From NCBI GenBank assembly GCA_014338405.1, contig JTDE01000431.1, forward strand, positions 62,997 to 126,996: 64,000 bases of DNA. Reading direction: 5' to 3'. A program made the translations under genes and the position numbers. Below are positions 1 to 10,005 of the stretch, piece by piece. Below the pieces are notes generated by a model. The model searched no databases and had not been told where the DNA came from. It was given only the letters and a program-made list of their open reading frames with translations. The stretch comes from Paragonimus skrjabini miyazakii (taxonomy: Eukaryota > Platyhelminthes > Trematoda > Plagiorchiida > Troglotrematidae). The number at the start of each line of letters is the position of its first letter. The first letter of the stretch is position 1.

Positions 1-89
1 TAGAATAAGTGATACATAAAAGATAAAATGCAGGAAGTGAAGTTTGACAGAAAGAAAAGCTAGTAAACGAAAGTAGTTAGATTTAGTAG

Positions 90-188
90 TATTGTATGAC
101 AGGCAGTTTCGTTGTGGGCAATACACTACTCACAAGTAGTATATTACCCACAGGCAACGTTCATGAACAAAGGGGCAAGCTCCGAACG
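90..188 (+). repeat. Left inverted LTR end
   Basis: About 99 bp, matching the reverse complement of 1398-1497 with few differences. It contains an internal hairpin: GTGGGCAATACACTACT pairs with AGTAGTATATTACCCAC around a four-base loop (15 of 17 positions). LTR sequence probably continues toward the gag start at 424, but no second LTR copy is available to define its end. Confidence 0.75.
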
Positions 189-423
189 TCAGGGAAGAAG
201 AGACTATCGGTATAGTGTGTACGCGCTATGGCATATGTTCCACCAAGTCGAATGACAACGTACTCTCACCCGATGTACGTGAATGCATGTCTGACGTGCA
301 AATGAGTGTACGCGTTTGAGGTTTGATTTTTGACAGGACATATTCGGGAGTTGCGCAGTAAGCGAATTCTCAGGCCAGGAATCTTTTGCGGTCACAACAA
401 CTGGTGTTTCGACGAGCGCGAAG

Positions 424-1023
424 ATGAAGGTACCCAAGCCGCAGCCGTTCGAAGATGGAGACGTTCGGGCGTTCCTGGAGGACTTCGAGGGTGTGGCCGG
501 AGTGGTCGGAGTCAAGACCGTCCGTGGGAAGCTGGCTGCTGTGCGGACCCTGGTGAAGGGCAGGGTGGAAGCGGTGCTGGACGCAGCGCGGAGAGGCCCT
601 GTGAAGATGGAATAAGCCGATGTGAAGGAGGTGCTGGTGACTGCGTTTGACAGCCCAGTCTACCGCCAGGAAGCCATGCAGCAGTTCAAGGCGGTCAGGC
701 TTGGACAAGGAGCGGATCCATCCGTATTGGCCGCCACTCTGCAAGGTTTGCTGGACAGGGCTGTGCCAAGATCGGATCAAAAACCGCGACCGCAGTTGTT
801 AACGGAGCAGTTTATTGAAGGCTTCCTGATAGCGGTCCGCGACCAAGTCCGTATTGCCCATGTCGCTCGGCCGATGGACCTTGATGAGCTTGCGAAGGCG
901 ACGCGGGAGTTGGCAGTAATATCCGCGGCCTCAGTGGATGCAAACAGCAATACGGACAGAAAGATGCTGGAAGAAATGCAGAAGAAAATGGAGCAACTCA
1001 CAGTGGATGTAGCTGCCTTGTGA
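424..1023 (+). pseudogene. gag-like frame of LTR retrotransposon, with in-frame stop
   Basis: One reading frame starts at ATG 424 and runs to TGA 1021-1023, interrupted by a single in-frame TAA at 613-615; the two halves (63 and about 135 codons) are in register. The protein is basic to neutral and helical, with a Phe-Glu-Asp start, as in retrotransposon capsid regions of flatworm Ty3/gypsy elements. The C-terminal part carries a Lys/Glu-rich coiled-coil-like stretch. Just past the stop (1057-1101) a nucleocapsid zinc knuckle of CX2CX4HX4C type can be read across a one-base shift. Gag would assemble the intracellular particle that packages element RNA. With the stop and the shift this copy is dead. 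Confidence 0.7.
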
Positions 1024-1106
1024 ACGTCATCATGACAGAACGGCCGACTACGAGACTGCTTCATCTGTGAACAAATGGACACTGGAAGAAGGATTGCCCA
1101 AACCGT

Positions 1107-1460
1107 TTGTTTAAGAGTTCTAAAAATAAAGTATTTCATGTTTGTTCTTTTTATTGGGCGGTTCAACTAGTAATGGGAGCGATTGAGGAGGGGGCCGTAC
1201 ATACAAGGGTTGGAGCTGACGGGGAGGTAGAACAGTGTTTGGTTGATACAGGGGCGGCTATTTCGTTGATTGCTCGTGCAGAAAAACAAGACGTAGAACC
1301 GACATCCATGATAATCATGACCGTTGGAGGTCACAGTCTACTGGTTGACGGTGTGAAAGAATGTGGGGTACGTATCGGCGGCCATATCGTAAAGCACCGT
1401 TCAGAGCTTGCCCTTTTGTTCGTGAATGTCGCCTGTGGGCAATATACTACTTGTAAGTAG
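1107..1460 (+). pseudogene. retropepsin-like aspartic protease fragment
   Basis: The translated frame contains LVDTGAAISLI around 1240-1272, the classic D-T/S-G active-site loop of single-domain retropepsins, followed by a beta-rich region with a VGG turn and an IGGH segment resembling the flap and C-terminal half of these enzymes. It lies in another frame than gag, offset by the one-base loss in the zinc-knuckle region. The frame runs into the inverted LTR end at about 1398, so the protease is truncated and no polymerase follows. The frame has no credible start of its own and would have been part of a gag-pol polyprotein. Confidence 0.7.
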
Positions 1461-1497
1461 TATACTACTCACAACGAAAACTGCCTGTTATACAACA
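1398..1497 (-). repeat. Right inverted LTR end
   Basis: Reverse-complement copy of 90-188. It ends ...TACAACA directly before GTAG (1498-1501). It carries the same hairpin as the left copy. The protease frame is cut at its inner edge. Confidence 0.75.
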
Positions 1498-1501
1498 GTA
1501 G

Positions 1502-4500
1502 GAGGGGTTTACCGAGGTGATCAGGTCTATATGAAAAGACGGGTACGACGAGTGGTTGCTGGATAGAAATTACGAGTTCAATGGGCGGTGTTTGAAAGAG
1601 ATGGAGTGAGAGGGGCATACTCGGGTTGCCGACTTTATATTTAGTTGGACGATGAGAAAAAAGGTGTTTAAGAGTGAATAACGGATTCATTGAGAGTCCA
1701 CCGCTCAGCTACACACCACGGCCTGTCTGTCATACACGCAATCAAATAAAAGTGTTCAATCAGAAGTAAGTATACTAACATTTTCCACTTCCGAGTTTAT
1801 CAGTCCGAGTAACCACCGCTGAACAAGAGAGCCGTGAAAGACTGGCAAATTTTAACCCATGATCCATGCCAACAAACAACTATTCAGTTATGGCAGACGT
1901 ACACGTGACTTTACGTCCATCGACTTTGCATGATGTTAGGTCCACTGGCAGTTTATGATTGATGATTTCGCAGGCACTATATGCGTGTCTATAGATCTAT
2001 CGATGATTGCTTATACTGGTTATCTTATCGATCATGTGGATTGTCATGTTTATCCGATCACACAAGCCCGCTGTTCACACAGCGTGCAATGCCTTGCCTT
2101 AGATAGAATGTATGGTATCTGCCTTATGTTGCTGTTGCAAAAACATTCCGCTTTTCTGCCATCGTCCTTAATCGGTGTAACACACCACATCACTTTCAGG
2201 GCACACCGGCGAGAGTGTCTATTGATCAGGCTGACATGGTGAGACAATTATTGAATATTTTCCTTAAGTGCAGTTTTGAGAAAGCTTTATTGTTAAATTT
2301 TTAAGAACTGTGTTAGAATCTTCCGTAATGCTGATAACGGACATCGCACCCGATCAACTGGGCCCATAATTGTCCGATCGTTCATACTTAGCAACATCCT
2401 TATATTTTCTGGCAACGTTTTTGTGTACGCTCCCAATTTATTTAGGACAACTGGTAGCAAGATAACTACTCAACCTGGATGCATATGACATAATATATTT
2501 ACCAGTGCTTAGTATTCAATTTTCTGATCCCGCGCTTTAGACTCGTATGAACAACGCTGTTTTCAATCGCCTGGGTGTGGTGCTGATTCTTCGAAAGCCT
2601 GGTGTTTCGTTTGTGCCAAACCTTTTTCTTATATATAAACGCCGCCGCAAATTGTCATGCTTTTGCTCGAATAACGCATCTGTATAAGTCTCAGACCTGA
2701 AAATATACTTTCTGTAAACGTACAATGCTGTTGTGCGTTATGTGTGAGCTGTTTAGCGCAACAAACCATCATATATTATTTATGATAAGCTTACTGAAGT
2801 ACTTTCACGTATGACGTTCACACCAACGTCAAGCCTGGTCGTTGTTGCTGTGAGAACAAATGGCACAAAACAGGGAGAAAGCTCCATCTTTAAGTCACAC
2901 AATACTCGAAAACCTTTGTATCTCTGAGTCTGACCTCTTGAAGTTTTGGGAAGTGAGAGGTTTTATTTCACATGGTAGCATAGTCGCAGTTTAAGGTGTT
3001 TTTCTGAGGTGATATTGCATTCGTGTATCCCACGTATGACCTGATTTCAATATTGTGACAAAAGTTCTGAGTTGTTTGAGTAATACGTAAAATCCGTTAC
3101 ACATGGCAGATAACATTCAAATTAAAAAAACGTCCAGAGTACTCACACGTCTGATTTAAAAAAATGCGGATCTTGCCCCCAATAGTCTAAAAACATATTT
3201 CAATACTTTGCCTCCACTGAATCAATAAGTATAAAAGAATTAGAATAGGCTGGCCAAATGAATAATTCTCTCCAAACAGTATCAATAAATTTATGCTGCT
3301 GTAGTGTCTGCGACAAGATCAGGTCGTATTTGTATGTTAGGTGCCTCATCAGAAGACTGGCGACTGTGAGTATGTTCAGTACAACATGCGGTGCCAATAA
3401 GTGCACGCGTAGGTTTGAACGTGTGTCGTAACACAAGAAGGCCCATTGCACCAACGATCGATTTGACTTTTTTACCAGTACTGCTTTTTCCGGTTGAAAA
3501 CGAACATGTCTGTTTCAATGGGATAAAACCGGCCCACAAACACAAGATTGCAGCCTTTGGTATTAGGGTAACCAACTAATAGTACTGCGGCGTGGTACAG
3601 TAAAAGATTAGCTTCACATCGTGAATAGTTAGCAACCTTCATTCAACTGTCAGTCTTCATAACGGACGCTTTGACCGTGCCTAGCTTGAGTGAAATGGTT
3701 CGGATTCAAAGGAACTAATCTTTGACGTAACTTTTGCAGAGTTCTGCAAGCAGTCAAACCATTAATTGATTCCATACTATTGAGGTGCATTGGCAAAAAA
3801 ACGTTTCGGAACTCGACTGCAATAAAATGCTGCTGGTGTGCGTCTTAATACTGCAGTCGTTGGATAAGTGTTTTGTGATTAATCGTTGTCTGTAGTATGT
3901 ACTTGAAACTACAATTCAGCAATCGCTGTCGTAAATCAAAAGAAAATACTATAGAATATTTTTGTTGCAAAAAGACATACGGGACTTGTAGTTGAAATTG
4001 ACTTATAAATTCTACTGCCCGCATTGCTTCAATATATTCGAGGCCGGCAGTGTTATCGAATGATCATTAAGTGGTGACAAATAACGCACGTGAGGACATG
4101 GAAGTACCGTTTTATGCGGTGCATTGAGAAAAGAATTTTTTGAGTGTTGAAATGATGCAACTGTTTTCCATGGTTCGGTTCAGTGTAGTTGATAGGCTGA
4201 TATATTGTTGACAATGGTAATTTTGTCTATAGAAGATCCATTTAGTTCTTATCTGTACACGAGTGTTTGATAAGGTAAATATGTTGGACTGATTATCTGT
4301 AAACGTTAGACATACGTGTGGAATCGTTATCTTTCATAACCCCACAGTTTCATGTTTCTTGAGGATTTTTTAGATCCAGTGACTGTACTCAGTCTTAGGA
4401 CAGTCATGACTGACGTGTTTTAGTGAGTGCATTTATTGATGATCTTTGACTATCTTTTAGGGACCTTATACGGCTTTGTGGTTCTGGTAGTTCTTTAGTT

Positions 4501-7284
4501 TGATAAATTGGACACCTGTCTAGTTCACATTTGGCGTGAGACAAAATAATTATTTTTACATTTTTTTGAGTACCCTAAAAAAGGTAATGTTTTTGATCAC
4601 CATTGTGACGTTTTCTGGACTCTTATGATCGTTCCGTTTATTATCATATCAGCTTAAGTTACCGGGTCCGTGGACTACGCGTAATTCAGTCATAAACTCG
4701 AATCCGTAGGAACAAATTCACAGGCAAACTTCAGTATAATTTTGTTAGGTACACAGGTAAGTTTTTTGACGCAAATAAATTTCTGGAAGGAAATTACGAG
4801 AACGCTCAAATAACGTAACACTGACGCCACTTCAGTTGAGTACTAACTGACAATGAGAACCAGTTTGGGTTTAGTGATTTGTGCCTTAAAGTGTGAACAG
4901 ACTTATAAGCCGATCCAAAAAGTTGGTTAAATATAAACACTTGCCGAGCGATGGTTTTCAGTATGACTATGACTCAACGGCTGCAGCTCTATTTTACCGA
5001 CCACTTAATTACGGAACATGCCTAACTTACTTAGCAACCCGCCGGTCCAGTAAAATAAATCAGTTCACACACAAACGTTTTCAACTAAAACAGTATGTGT
5101 GTATGTATGTACACTGTTTATGCATACTCGCTTTTGTGTTTTTGAAGTGTCCGAAAGTTTTGTATTCGTCAATACGGAAGAAATGCATTCGAGAAGCTTA
5201 CCCAACTAGACCAGACGATGTGCAAAACATTTCAAGTAGTTATGGAAAAGTTCAGAATTAATAAAATCATACCTCAAAAATTAGTCCATCATCATCATAG
5301 ACAACAGTACGTCTGTGGTTCACACCGATGCTAGTCTATCGCTAGAGCAACTCGTTCTCAGAACAATCGTGAAGTTCCGGGTATTGTTTATTTTGATAAA
5401 AGATGTAAAATTAACTTGCTTGGCAAGTAAACTGTACATTCTGTCATTCAGTAACATATGTTGACTCAATTACAGGATGGTTCTGGTGGATACTGTGATA
5501 TAGAGTAGAAAAACATGAACGCACATATCGCAATACGTTTATCTTCTTGAAGTTGGACGGAAAAATACACAAGGTGAGGCCGAGGTCACTTGAAAAGTGA
5601 AGTGTGAATATTTAACCTGTGATTCGGTGCAGTTGTCCTTGAGTGAACCATTAATTGTCTCCAAGTTAACAAGTTCTTCGGATATTTATTGATTCGTACA
5701 CACCAGAGCCGTATGCAGGAGCTATTACAAGTTACTGAAAAATTTGACCAACCGTTTGTCAGTCGACCTTGCTTTGGGTTGAGCATTTGTGTAATGTCTT
5801 ATGTTGACTGATGAGAGCGTAAGAAAACATATTACTTGCAGTCTGTGACTTAACTTACCCAGATTCTGCCATATTAAATTTAGTTCGTAACATTCGGTCT
5901 AGTATTAGTTAAAATGGCAGTAGAACTGTTTGGAGTTAACTGTATTTACACAATAACCTTTGCTAACAAATTACCCGAACAGCAAACTACCTGCAGACTT
6001 CCCTCCGATATACGATTTAAACGTCCTACCACTCCATTAAAAGTTGGTATACTGCACGTTGTTTGCGGATGTGTAACAACATTTGATCGAACAAAACGCT
6101 GGAACTCATAAGTTGAAAATTATTATCCACTGACAGCCATAATCTGTGTTTTTAGTCAGAAATTTGCGCAACGACATAGTCACCGAACAAGAGGCACTAA
6201 TCATCTCACAAAAATCAGTGACACTAGACATTTGCTTTAAAAGTAAGCTATGAATTAACAGATGTTCTGGTGTCGGGAAATTAGATGGAAGTGACACATG
6301 TCCTAGTCAACTTCTGATGAAATTCTATGGAATATTTCGTCGGCTTTGTAAACAGGATAGCCATTAGATTCTGTCGAGCCGTTTGTATGCCGTACATTTT
6401 TTCGGACAGTTGTTTCAGTTGACAGAATTGAGGTATTTAAGAAACACATTGAATTAGGCATCTGTGATTGATTAAGTTTTGTGCTGCGTCATATAATTTC
6501 TTTTCAGACTACAGATTAATTGCATGAATAAGCGATTATGCTGCATCTTCGAGCAGACACTACGGATGTTTCAATTTTTGTCGTTCTTTTTAGACACCAA
6601 AGGATTTGTTAGATTAGTTTTTTATTGTACATGAACACTTTCAGTTAGCTGCACTGAACGACTCCCCATTAATCGGAAAGAAGTTTGAAGAGTAAATGTC
6701 ATGACACAGGATCAAATATAACATAACTGCAAACAGTCTTCTTTCAATGATTACTGTAACTTTAAATCTAACCGTAATTAAAAGTACCGAGTATCAACGA
6801 GAGATCAAATAATCGTATCGGAAATATACTAGCAGTCGGCATGTTGAGTGTACTTTGTGATCAGCTGAACTGAAACACGTCTGTGAATAAATATGAAGAG
6901 AGGGAACTATAAAACATACATAATTAACGCTTAGTGATTTCTTCCCCATACTTACAATAGTTAACCTTTGTACGCAGTCTACGGAATCAAATCAAACAAC
7001 GTAGCTCTGAGCGATGCAAACTGCTTGGAAAATTAGGACTGTAAAAACCCTCCAAAACTAAATCCATATGATATTGAGCTGTCTCGTATTGCTATTTTAT
7101 CTAACGCCAAACAAAGCCATGAATATGCAAAACAAAATTATCAGGAACAATAACATTTGAAGCTTATTTTTGTGAGATAGCAAAAACTGTGATGCCAGTA
7201 AGACGTAAGAATGTGTGCTTGTTACTTGACAAAAACCAACGTGTAGTAAGCTAAAACAAAGAGTGCTTTCATTGTGGTCTGGAT
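1502..7284. other. Intergenic, no recognisable gene
   Basis: AT-rich sequence with many stops in all frames. The longest frame (4893-5261, plus) begins at a GTG, has no early ATG and resembles no family I know. A short stretch near 5806 resembles a hammerhead core but lacks paired stems. I see no other structured element. Confidence 0.5.
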
Positions 7285-7485
7285 ACAATCAATACTGACA
7301 CCTCCATGGACTTGGTGACTTGTTGTAACCCGCTGATTGATTATCCATCCCCTGAACTGTTTGCTATAAAAAACTGATTCATGTCACAAAAAATTTGATA
7401 TTGAAGAATGAATACAAACGCTTGCATCTACCAATTTTCGTGTTCAAACTGTTTTGCTCAAATTTCTGAAGGGGACCAATTATTC
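7285..7485 (+). repeat. 5' PLE terminal repeat (pseudo-LTR)
   Basis: Matches 9805-10005 at an offset of exactly 2520. Shared landmarks are AACCCGCTGATTGA (7327 and 9847), TTTGCTAT and TGTTC. About 60-70% identity by eye. Confidence 0.7.
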
Positions 7486-7752
7486 ACACTTTTTAAGCGA
7501 CATCTTTCCGTTGATATTTACAAACCACTGCGTTATGTAGTCAGTTTGAAATACAAGATTTCTGCTGCACTTGTGAAAATTTTGTCCCTCATTCAGCACA
7601 CACAGTAAGGTCGATATGGATATGAATTCCTCCAGTTCTTGGGGAAGAACAAACTGAATGTGACCAAAGGTAACCTCAGGCATATTGCGATTACCCGCGT
7701 ATAAACTGCACAAATGCGACTGACTGATTTGCGTGAAACATACTGATGTCTT

Positions 7753-9300
7753 TTGTTAATCGTCGATAATCTGACATTGTGTAGTCGCATCGTGTTTGCA
7801 CTATCCAGAAAGACAATCGGCGATTGCTGGAAGAGGACTTACATCAATCACCTGAGGAAATCGCATACGAAGCATAATGAAAAACCAATCCCAATGGATA
7901 TCATTAAGTATGCATTGCAATGTTCTTCAGTACAGTTGGGTTTGTCGCAACTAGAAGCATTAACCCTAGGTCTTGATTGTAAAATCCCATCTCGCAAACC
8001 GAATCGTATTTATAATGAAGCTCAATATGAGAATCTTAAAAATCGATTGTGTGGTATCTGACAAACTAGTGCTAACAACCTAAGCAGGCTTAAAACCAGA
8101 TCAACTGATACACCTCATGGGTTTAGCATGACTGCTGTCAACGGCCGGTGTGCTATTACTAAACAACATCTACAGTCGTTAAGAGAGATTAAGCTTCAAA
8201 ACTTTATAATACTTAAGCCGGATGAAGTCTCTGGAGCCGTCAGTTTAGAAAAACGATGCCTTTCAGAAGATGATAATTTCAACACTGGATAATGAAAACG
8301 AAGTTTCAACGAACAACCAGAGTGTATAACGTCACCAAAATAAAAGACAGCATAGGAAGACATCTAAAACTGCTTTTGTAGTTGCGTATTATCGATGGAG
8401 TAGCCTATAAAACGTTTAAGCCATATGGTCGTCAGGAGGCGTATAAATCTGGGCTACCGTTTTGGTCAGTTTTGGTGGTGACAGTTTCCTAATACCCTCA
8501 GCTGTCTTACTGGCTAGTAGCTTTTTTAATTCCATAGAAACAACAGTTTAAAGTACACTCCATCAAAAGTTCTTTCAAAATGAGCAGTTGCTTAGATGAA
8601 TGAAATGATGTGCTCTGTAGACGTTCAGCCACTGTTCACAAATGTTCTGCTGCACGAAACTATTGGTTATGTTTTGAGCTCATCGAAGCAAATCACGTTA
8701 TAATGCAAATTCCAATCGATATACTGAAGAAAGGCTTGTTGTTGTGCCCTGCGAATGTCAGTTTCTGTTTTCTCAAGCAGTCCCGCCGTCACGTAGATGA
8801 AGTGGCCACTGGAAGTCGGCTTGGTCCCAACTTAGCAGACTTGCTAATAACTGAATAAAAGTCACGGAGATAGCAAGCATGCCACATTCCAAGCATTACG
8901 CCAAAGACTCCTCAATATACAGTCGACCCAGGTAGATGATATATAATCTGACGCAATGTCTAAATAATTGTCATTCTAACCTGAAGGTTACTTGTGAATA
9001 TGAAGCCAAAAGGTGTTTGCCATTTCTAGACCTACTCATGAGTCACCGAGAAGATATCTCGACGAGAACAGCTGTCTATAGGAAATCCACTTAGTCTGGC
9101 CACACATCAGCAGTTTCAAACCGGTCCAATTTAACTGTTCATTGGTGAATATGCCGTTCACACCACCGGGAATAATCTGTACTCAGGACAATTCAGCGGA
9201 GGAACTAGACTTGATGATCTCTGTTCTATAATCGAATGGTTACCCCCTAAAAACTTCATAGAAAGACACACTAGACAGAAGACGTACAAAAAGGTGAATA
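7753..9300 (+). pseudogene. PLE reverse transcriptase (fragmented)
   Basis: Several frames together give the PLE polymerase in order. An N-terminal part (7753-8061) contains LEALTLGLDCKIP and YNEAQYENL, typical of PLE ORFs. An ILKPDE stretch near 8205-8225 corresponds to the conserved ILKPDKG motif. A DVQPLFTNV segment near 8620-8650 corresponds to the catalytic D-x-x-(S/P)LFTNVP motif. VATGSRLGPNLAD near 8800-8840 corresponds to the VAMGSPLGPxLAD motif. A FLDLL...VYRKSTYSG segment lies near 9020-9100. The second catalytic aspartate motif (YVDD-like) is not visible between 8850 and 8980. Numerous stops and shifts make the copy dead. Confidence 0.75.
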
Positions 9301-9479
9301 CTGGAGAAGAGCGGAGGATTAAAACGGGCATATCCTTTAAGGGTGGCTGCATCATGCGGTAGACAACATAGCAACTGATAAATCCACTTAACCAAAAATT
9401 TAATGCAGCTGAACTCCGTGTAACCTCTTGGATCCAGAAGTTACCAGTAACCTCAATCAAACGAAACCAGTCTATCACT

Positions 9480-9856
9480 GCCGTCCTCCATTGTGTTTAC
9501 CAATTTACAAGTAACTGCGGAGAAATTACATGGGCAGAAACGAAAGGTGCTCGATCTTCATAATGAAGAAACAGTTACCTAAATTGGTGCAAAATTCCGT
9601 GTTACCAGAGAAAGGTGATGTTAATGAAACACGTAAACAGCCAGTTTCACCAGTCGTTACACAGGTTCTGACCACTGGTCACGATATCGATGTAGCTTGT
9701 GCATACAAAATCCTGTTACGTCAATCCATTCCAAGATCTTTGTGGTTTGTTGAAGCAGTCGAAATCAGTGGCTTCAAGCCAGCAGTCTGTGTTCAGAAAC
9801 GACTGTTTGCAAACCTGACTCTTTCCTGGACCAAGCGACTTATCTTAACCCGCTGA
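9480..9856 (+). pseudogene. PLE GIY-YIG endonuclease, degenerate
   Basis: Downstream of the polymerase a CVYQFTSNCGE string (9494-9525) followed by MGRNER corresponds to the GIY...YIG core. A TTGHDIDVACAYKIL segment (9665-9715) and VCVQKRLFANLTLSW (about 9785-9830) match the conserved C-terminal tail of PLE proteins. The domain nicks target DNA for priming. A frameshift separates the first motif from the rest, and the tail overlaps the start of the 3' terminal repeat. Confidence 0.7.
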
Positions 9857-10005
9857 TTGACAACACACCTCTTAAGTTGTTTGCTATGAAAAGCCGATCC
9901 ATGGTGTTGTAAATTCTTTACCGAGCAATCAATACGAAGTGCTTGCGTTTAGCAGCTTTCATGTTCCAACATTTATTCAAACTTTGGAAGGAAACTAACT
10001 GCTTC
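9805..10005 (+). repeat. 3' PLE terminal repeat (pseudo-LTR)
   Basis: Second copy of the 7285-7485 repeat. It begins inside the last codons of the PLE frame and ends in undistinguished AT-rich DNA. No hammerhead core is visible in it. Confidence 0.7.

Larger units (their letters stand above)
90..1497 (+). mobile_element. LTR-retrotransposon remnant (gag-protease) bounded by inverted LTR ends
   Basis: A 1.4-kb unit holds a broken gag reading frame followed by a retropepsin-like frame. Reverse transcriptase, RNase H and integrase are absent. Its two ends are inverted copies of one ~100-bp sequence (90-188 and 1398-1497) instead of the direct LTRs expected. The right end finishes in CA; the left begins TA where the right copy reads TG. 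The 4-bp string GTAG occurs immediately outside both ends (86-89, 1498-1501), a candidate target-site duplication. The gag part is clearly GC-richer than the surrounding DNA. Domain content suggests a Ty3/gypsy-type element; clade assignment is inference. Confidence 0.75.
7285..10005 (+). mobile_element. Penelope-like element, decayed but near full length, with direct terminal repeats
   Basis: A 2.7-kb unit reads in the order terminal repeat, reverse transcriptase, GIY-YIG endonuclease, terminal repeat, the layout of a Penelope-like element. The repeats 7285-7485 and 9805-10005 align without gaps at a constant offset of 2520 bases. They include the last codons of the ORF plus about 150 bp downstream, which is what a partial tandem copy of a PLE leaves behind. 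Frames are broken many times, so it is inactive. Confidence 0.8.

Noticed and set aside
4893..5261. 122-codon open frame.
   Set aside because: Starts at GTG with no early ATG, no domain, no splice signals; likely chance.
5800..5840. CTGATGAGAGCGTAAGAAAAC resembles a hammerhead core.
   Set aside because: GAAA is shifted, stem II cannot close with a terminal C, and no stem I or III partners are found.
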